Assembly (NCBI GenBank): GCA_035578905.1
Contig: JAQJVL010000259.1
Coordinates: 346,556-410,555 of the forward strand
Source of the DNA: Stictocephala bisonia
Taxonomy: Eukaryota > Arthropoda > Insecta > Hemiptera > Membracidae
Reading direction: 5' to 3'
Length of the DNA stretch: 64,000 nucleotides
Below, piece after piece: positions 58,926 to 64,000 of the stretch. The translations under genes and the position numbers were made by a program. Every line of letters starts with the position of its first letter. Within the stretch, counting starts at the first letter, position 1. The notes below the pieces were generated by a model, which was given only the letters and a program-made list of their open reading frames with translations, was not told the DNA's origin and searched no databases.

Positions 58926-59648
58926 TGGGGATTGCAAATATTTACACATATAGATATATCGATTTATTGATATATTGCAAACCAAATATCGATCTAACGA
59001 TAGTATCGAAAGAAAAATATCGATATTTAGAATAATTGTAAATGATTTATCTGTGTACAACTACACTAACTCTTATGTCAACATAAAAAATGAACTCATG
59101 TCTTGATATCACTATTTAAAATAGCTAACTGAATATAAAAATTAAATACATTTATGTACACGAAACAAGTTGTGGTCTGTGGAGATGAATGAAAAAATTA
59201 AATTAAGAATGTTGATTATAAAAAATAATGTAATAACATTGTTATTTTTGTTTTTCATGTTTAAAATAGTATCATGCTACTTATAAACACTAAAAATTAT
59301 TTACTCACTAAACTTCTTCCAATACTTGTCGGGTAAACCATTTAAAAATAAAAGTTTAGAAATCAGTTTCCCAAGAAGTTCGTTTCATTTTTTCTTACTA
59401 AATAAAGTTACTCTATTGTTTCAGTGCATGTTTTGTACGAATAAGAGACAATTTAAATGTGTTTTTTTCTAATCGTAATGATTTCGAAGAGAGAGAATAA
59501 CGTCAATATCTATTGATATGATTGATATGACGGACCAAAATATCGAAATGGCCGATATTATCGAAAGAAAATATAGATACAAATATATCGATATATCGAA
59601 ACACTTTTATCGATATTTCCGACATATCGATATATCGTTTTCATCCCT
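58926..59648. mobile_element. hAT-like element with TATCGAT-type ends
   Basis: Flanked by an 8-bp near-duplication AGCTACTG (58918-58925) and AGCTACGG (59649-59656). Ends are imperfect inverted repeats (TGGGGATTGCAAA and, at the right in reverse complement, AGGGATGAAAACG). Both subterminal regions are full of ATATCGAT motifs, seven or more in total. No transposase ORF was recognised. The 8-bp duplication suggests hAT; the terminal match is weak, so the exact borders are uncertain. Confidence 0.55.
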
Positions 59649-60254
59649 AGCTACGGTACAAACAAATAGCTGTACAATCAGTTGGTTGTTTTGTATGCAA
59701 GACTTGATAAAACCTCAGTAATTGTGAGGAATGGGGCTAAGATCAACTCTGTAACTTTTCCAGTTCGGAAACTGTAGGGAAATGTTTTTTTACTAAAAAT
59801 AGAGATCTTACAATTTTAAATCAGATTTAAGAAAATTAAATGCCAGAATATTGTGGTAATTAACAATCGTATACATTTAGTTCTTTGTGTTCTTACTATT
59901 TGAACGGTTTAGATTTGATGAACAGTTTTATAGTGTATAGTGTATATTTTAAAAAGTCTTATAAAAATGATTTTTAAGTCTTATATAAACAAAGACTATA
60001 AAATAAAAACGAACTAGTCAGGTTTTTAGTAATATATGCGACCAGTATATTTCATGCAAAAACCAAAATCCAACGTACGTAGGCCAAAAAGAAAATCTTA
60101 TTCTTATTCTCATTCAGTCTAATAATTTAGTAGTATTAGGCTGCAGGCTTAAATTAATATATTTAAATAATTATTATAAAGGTTGAATTTTTTAGACAAA
60201 ACAAACAAAGTAAGTGAAAGAACGTTATATCCAAGTTTGTACTATGCTTATATT
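59649..60254. other. AT-rich non-coding DNA
   Basis: Nothing recognised. Confidence 0.45.
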
Positions 60255-60315
60255 ACTAAAATAGGTGTACTTTACCTTCACGTCAAACAGTTCACAGTGT
60301 GTGAAGTGAGAATAC

Positions 60316-60355
60316 CAACTACATGTTTCGCCGTGAATACGGCATCTTCAGGTTG
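60316..60355 (-). ncRNA. Hammerhead-ribozyme-like motif, left arm
   Basis: Mirror copy of the right-arm motif: core CTGAAGA at 60351-60345, GAAA at 60329-60326, predicted cleavage after the A at 60320, stem I CAAC (60355-60352) with GTTG (60319-60316). All key positions are identical to the right-arm copy. Confidence 0.62.
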
Positions 60356-60678
60356 AAGAACATAAAAAATAAATAAGTCCCAGTGGGATGCGTCACAAAT
60401 TAATTAAAAAACACAGTTTACACAAAGAAACATAGAACATTAAAACTTTTGGTAGGCCTACCACACACATTTCACGGTCCACGGCGTGATCGGAAGCAGA
60501 CTGGAGTCCAGGAATCCATGACCCGGATTCCAGTCTGCTTCCGATCACGCCGCGGACCGTGAAATGTGTGTGGTAGGCCTACCAAAAGTTTTAATGTTCT
60601 ATGTTTCTTTGTGTAAACTGTGTTTTTTAATTAATTTGTGACGCATCCCACTGGGACTTATTTATTTTTTATGTTCTT

Positions 60679-60718
60679 CAACCTGAAGATGCCGTATTCA
60701 CGGCGAAACATGTAGTTG
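60679..60718 (+). ncRNA. Hammerhead-ribozyme-like motif, right arm
   Basis: Stem I is CAAC (60679-60682) with GTTG (60715-60718). The core is CTGAAGA (60683-60689), matching CUGANGA, with one extra U (60690). Stem II is GCCGT-ATTC-ACGGC (60691-60704). GAAA is at 60705-60708. The self-complementary ACATGT (60708-60713) stands in place of stem III, and the cleavage-site A is at 60714 (GUA triplet). Minimal hammerheads with palindromic stem III that act as dimers are known from Penelope-like elements and retrozymes. The extra core base and absence of visible stem I-II loop contacts leave activity uncertain. Confidence 0.65.
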
Positions 60719-60779
60719 GTATTCTCACCTCACACACTGTGAACTGTTTGACATGAAGGTAAAGTACACCTATTTTAGT

Positions 60780-61675
60780 CTATTTACAACAGTTCAGGGG
60801 CTACAAAATGGAGCTTATATTACGTAAAATAATGACAAGTTTTACTGTACTACTATACAAAATATATTTTGTACATAAAATTTTATTATTTATAGTATAT
60901 AAAATATATCTTTTCTATTCCTCAACAAATAGTAAAGCGAACATTTATTTTACCTTTTAATAATTTAAAATAGTCAGTATTCATAAAATAAAAATACAAC
61001 GCATCCTTATGATTTACAATAATCAATAAATAAAACAAGTAAAAGTTGTCAATTAAATACTCAAGAACATTCAAAAGAAAATCGTTTAACCATTACAATA
61101 TATTATCATCATAATTTAAACGTTGTCACTGAAATATAAAAAGAATCCTTTAAGTAAAACTAAACTGCACTTTGAAGTTTTAAGTGTCAAAGGTTACCCT
61201 TCTTTGATAAAATGATGTCTAGCATTAAATTGATTGCAAGCTTTTAAAGAGACGAGCGTTTTCTAGTTGTAAAAATAGTTTTAATTAGTTTGAAGTTAAA
61301 AAATTTTATTTTTATTCCAAAGATAATGAATTCTAAATCATTCATTTTAAAAACTATGCGATTAGAAACTAGGTTTTACTATATTTGGAAGTTACGATCT
61401 ATGTTGTACGGAGGAGGGGGTAGTATTATTGTGATTTTTGAAAATTTCCATCTGTGTGGTAGAACTTCGATGGGTCTTTTTACCTCTTATTTTACTCATC
61501 TTATGTGGTCTACATATTACTTATTCCTTACACATAGTGGACTCTTTATGTAAGTGGAGTAATTAAGGTGAAAAATAATAGTTTAGGACAGCAGGAGTTT
61601 TGCACAAGTTGAAATTTTGCGTTGTATTATTTAACACACGAAATTAAAATATTCACTAAATTAACCGTGATTTCG
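60780..61675. other. AT-rich non-coding DNA
   Basis: An 87-codon frame (61290-61553) has no recognisable domain. Nothing else. Confidence 0.45.
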
Positions 61676-62115
61676 GCCCTGGTGGCGTAGTGCTTTAACC
61701 CAGCTACTTGGGGGGAGAAAGTGTTGTGGAGATTGTAGGTGATAGGTTCCATGGTCTGTCGTCTTAATACTGCCACTGCAGTATTACAGTATTTAAAAGT
61801 ATTTAAATATACGGGTATATAGAAACTGTTCAATACACTATAGTCGTAGTAAATGTTTGTAACCACACACCCATACACGTACAATGGTATTGACCCACCT
61901 GCCCACCCATACACGTACAACGGTATTGCCATCCACTCAATGGTTGTCATCGATGTGAACACAACTAGAGAAGTCTGGAGTGTCCGTTTTGGACCGTATT
62001 CAATGTCCTCAATAAGTGTAGAGAAGAGAACTGAATATCGGGCTTATCAGCTCATTATTTGACGAAAATCAGACCACAGACTAATTCTACATGGTTCAGA
62101 TTCCATGTTGGTATT
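61676..62115 (+). mobile_element. SINE-1 interrupted by minisatellite units
   Basis: The head (CCTGGTGGCGTAGTGCTTTA, CAGCTACTTGGGGGG) runs to about 61790. The body resumes at about 61926 (GCCATCCACTCAATGGTTGT, AGAGAAGTCTGGAGTGTCCG) and ends near ACATGGTTCAGATTCCATG. The intervening 136 bp is absent from other copies. The 3' end is truncated. Confidence 0.8.
61867..61926. repeat. Two units of the 36-bp minisatellite inside a SINE
   Basis: CCCATACACGTACAATGG then TATTGACCCACCTGCCCACC, then a second CCCATACACGTACAACGG. This is the GACCCACC family, inside the insertion that splits SINE-1. Confidence 0.9.
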
Positions 62116-62164
62116 ATGTGGATTTTATGAATGTAAATTACGATGTTTATTTTTAATCACCACT

Positions 62165-63232
62165 CAACAAGAGTTGTTGAGGTTAAACAAAGAACCATTC
62201 TTGTAGCTTGAAGCATCTGGACGTGTAGTGAGTGAAATGTATCCTCCCACGTAACTTGTTGTAACAAGCTCATTGTTGAGGTTAAACGAAGAACCATTCT
62301 TGTAGCTTGAAGCATCTGGACGTGTAGTGAGTGAAATGTATCCTCCCACGTAACTTGTAACAAGCTCATTGTTGAGGTTGAACGAAGAACCATTCTTGTA
62401 GCTTGAAGCATCTGGACGTGTAGTGAGTGAAATGTATCCTCCCACGCAACTTGTAAGAAGCTCATTGTTGAGGTTAAACGAAGAACCATTCTTGTAGCTT
62501 GAAGCATCTGACGTGTAGTGAGTGAAATGTATCCTCCCACGCAACTTGTAACAAGCTCATTGTTGAGGTTAAACGAAGAACCATTCTTGTAGCTTGAAGC
62601 ATCTGACGTGTAGTGAGTGAAATGTATCCTCCCACGCAACTTGTAACAAGGCCATTGTTGAGGTTAAACGAAGAACCATTCTTGTAGCTTGAAGCATCTG
62701 ACGTGTAGTGAGTGAAATGTATCCTCCCACGTAACTTGTAACAAGCTCATTGTTGAGGTTGAACGAAGAACCATTCTTGTAGCTTGAAGCATCTGACGTG
62801 TAGTGAGTGAAATGTATCCTCCCACGTAACTTGTAACAAGCTCATTGTTGAGGTTAAACGAAGAACCATTCTTGTAGCTTGAAGCATCTGACGTGTAGTG
62901 AGTGAAATGTATCCTCCCACGTAACTTGTAACAAGCTCATTGTTGAGGTTAAACGAAGAACCATTCTTGTAGCTTGAAGCATCTGGACGTGTAGTGAGTG
63001 AAATGTATCCTCCCACGTAACTTGTAACAAGCTCATTGTTGAGGTTAAACGAAGAACCATTCTTGTAGCTTGAAGCATCTGACGTGTAGTGAGTGAAATG
63101 TATCCTCCCACGTAACTTGTAACAAGGCTCATTGTTGAGGTTAAACGAAGAACCATTCTTGTAGCTTGAAGCATCTGACGTGTAGTGAGTGAAATGTATC
63201 CTCCCACGCAACTTGTAACAAGCTCATTGTTG
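62165..63232. repeat. 95/96-bp tandem repeat, about 11 copies
   Basis: The unit contains CTCATTGTTGAGGTTAAACG, AAGAACCATTCTTGTAGCTT and GAGTGAAATGTATCCTCCCA. Units differ by one base (TCTGGACG or TCTGACG) and by small changes at the TTGTAACAAG junction. In a 96-bp unit the minus strand reads a 32-residue repeat (VGGYISLTTRPDASSYKNG), but the one-base differences shift frame between units, so the array is not coding now. The 117-160 codon minus-strand frames are by-products. Confidence 0.95.
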
Positions 63233-64000
63233 TTTTAACTTATTTACCTTAAAACATTATTACGTTAGTTTTAAAATATTTACCATTGAGACTATATTTT
63301 ACGTTTTAGTGAAAAAATATATTTATTAAGAAAATAGTATATAACGTTATGCACTAAAAATATATGTTATTGAGTTTTTATTAATTTATAAAATAAATAA
63401 CATATAAATAAATAAAATTGTTTAATAAATGTTTTAGTAAGTATTGCTAAAGGCAACAACATTAAACTAAAATAAAAAAGTGTTTTTGGTTTGACGATGT
63501 TGTATTTGCTAAAGAAAAGCCTCATTTATAAAAAATAAATTATTTGAACTATAAGGCTTTTTTTTTAATTATAATATTTCCAATAAGAAGAGCTTTTGAA
63601 AACGATTTATTGAGTTTGATGCGATGATTATAATAAATGAATAGAGGCAGAACAAAATTTGATAATTAATAAAATATGCAATAAGTACTTGATTTAATTG
63701 TATAACAGATTGACTAAAACAATTAAAAATCAAATGTTCCTTTTGAAGTTTAATATTTGCATCCATTGTTGAAATTTTTCAGGAAATAAATCACGATTTT
63801 GATATTTGGTTATACGCTAAATAAATTTTAAATTAATTTCCTACAAATAAGCTATTTGTGGGATAAATAGTGACCAGAAAAAGGTTTGTTAGAATTTTAA
63901 ACATATTTTACCACAATTAAAACTTGCCATACGTATAATTCCACCTGACAGCACACGGTTTAACAGATTGAACTAACTTAACGAAAAGTTCAAAATATTG
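63233..64000. other. AT-rich non-coding DNA
   Basis: No gene or repeat recognised to the end of the window. Confidence 0.5.

Larger units (their letters stand above)
60255..60779. mobile_element. Near-perfect 525-bp palindrome (2 x 258 bp)
   Basis: Arms 60255-60512 and 60522-60779 are reverse complements with only five mismatches, all transitions, around a 9-nt centre. Each arm carries a hammerhead-like motif pointing outward. The arms contain CACACACATTTCACGG and GATCGGAAGCAGACTGG blocks near the centre. No ORF is present. The high arm identity means the palindrome is recent or kept uniform by gene conversion. Hammerheads in terminal repeats point to a Penelope-like or retrozyme-like origin; this is inference. 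Confidence 0.92.

Noticed and set aside
60255..60779. An assembly artefact as the explanation of the palindrome
   Set aside because: Not fully excluded, but the arms differ by five transitions and the centre and flanks are distinct, which argues against a simple self-chimera.
62157..63211. A repeat protein on the minus strand
   Set aside because: Unit lengths of 95 and 96 bp change the frame between units, so no single product runs through the array.

Overview
This window looks like gene-poor nuclear DNA from an invertebrate, most likely an insect. It is AT-rich. It carries short (TTAGG)n-type telomeric motifs (625-660, 31485-31504), tRNA-derived SINEs, Helitrons, hAT-like elements, palindromic DNA elements, broken LINE reverse transcriptases and a probable Penelope-like remnant. 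Nothing resembles a bacterial or viral gene layout: there are no operons, ribosome binding sites or adjacent conserved ORFs. I found no protein-coding gene I can name. Almost all the longer open frames are by-products of tandem repeats. The species is inference.

Layout. 0-3 kb: AT-rich DNA and a 33-bp minisatellite with a 297-bp higher-order repeat. 3.4-5.5 kb: an exon-like fragment, a decayed LINE RNase H domain, and a foldback element whose left arm carries a nested TIR insertion. 7-8 kb: a 42-bp array. 8.7-12 kb: a 133-bp array. 12.9-13.2 kb: a hAT-like element with 8-bp target duplication. 14-14.4 kb: a 40-bp array of small hairpins. 15-24.5 kb: SINEs, Helitron ends, and a 107-bp array with a 36-bp array lying inside its territory. 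25-28 kb: a 17-bp array and two 36-bp arrays. 29-32.5 kb: (AG)n, SINEs and a LINE C-terminal fossil. 34.7-35.9 kb: another 36-bp array. 36.5-39.3 kb: hammerhead-ribozyme-like motifs, a probable Penelope-like C-terminal remnant, and a palindromic MITE broken by a SINE. 40.9-44.3 kb: a 38-bp array of about 90 copies. 46-54 kb: a full-length SINE, an antisense LINE reverse transcriptase in pieces, a locally GC-richer exon-like stretch, and a complete Helitron. 55-60 kb: further Helitrons and a hAT-like element with TATCGAT-type motifs. 60.25-60.78 kb: a near-perfect 525-bp palindrome with an outward-facing hammerhead-like motif in each arm. 61.6-63.2 kb: a SINE interrupted by minisatellite units, and a 95/96-bp array.

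The parts relate through insertion and amplification, not through gene function. One 36/42-bp minisatellite family occurs at eight or more sites in both orientations, including inside a SINE. SINEs have inserted into SINEs and into a MITE. Arrays keep an almost fixed period while drifting in sequence. The most unusual items are the hammerhead-bearing palindrome, the other hammerhead-like motifs that share its design, and the 40-bp array whose stems show paired compensatory changes.
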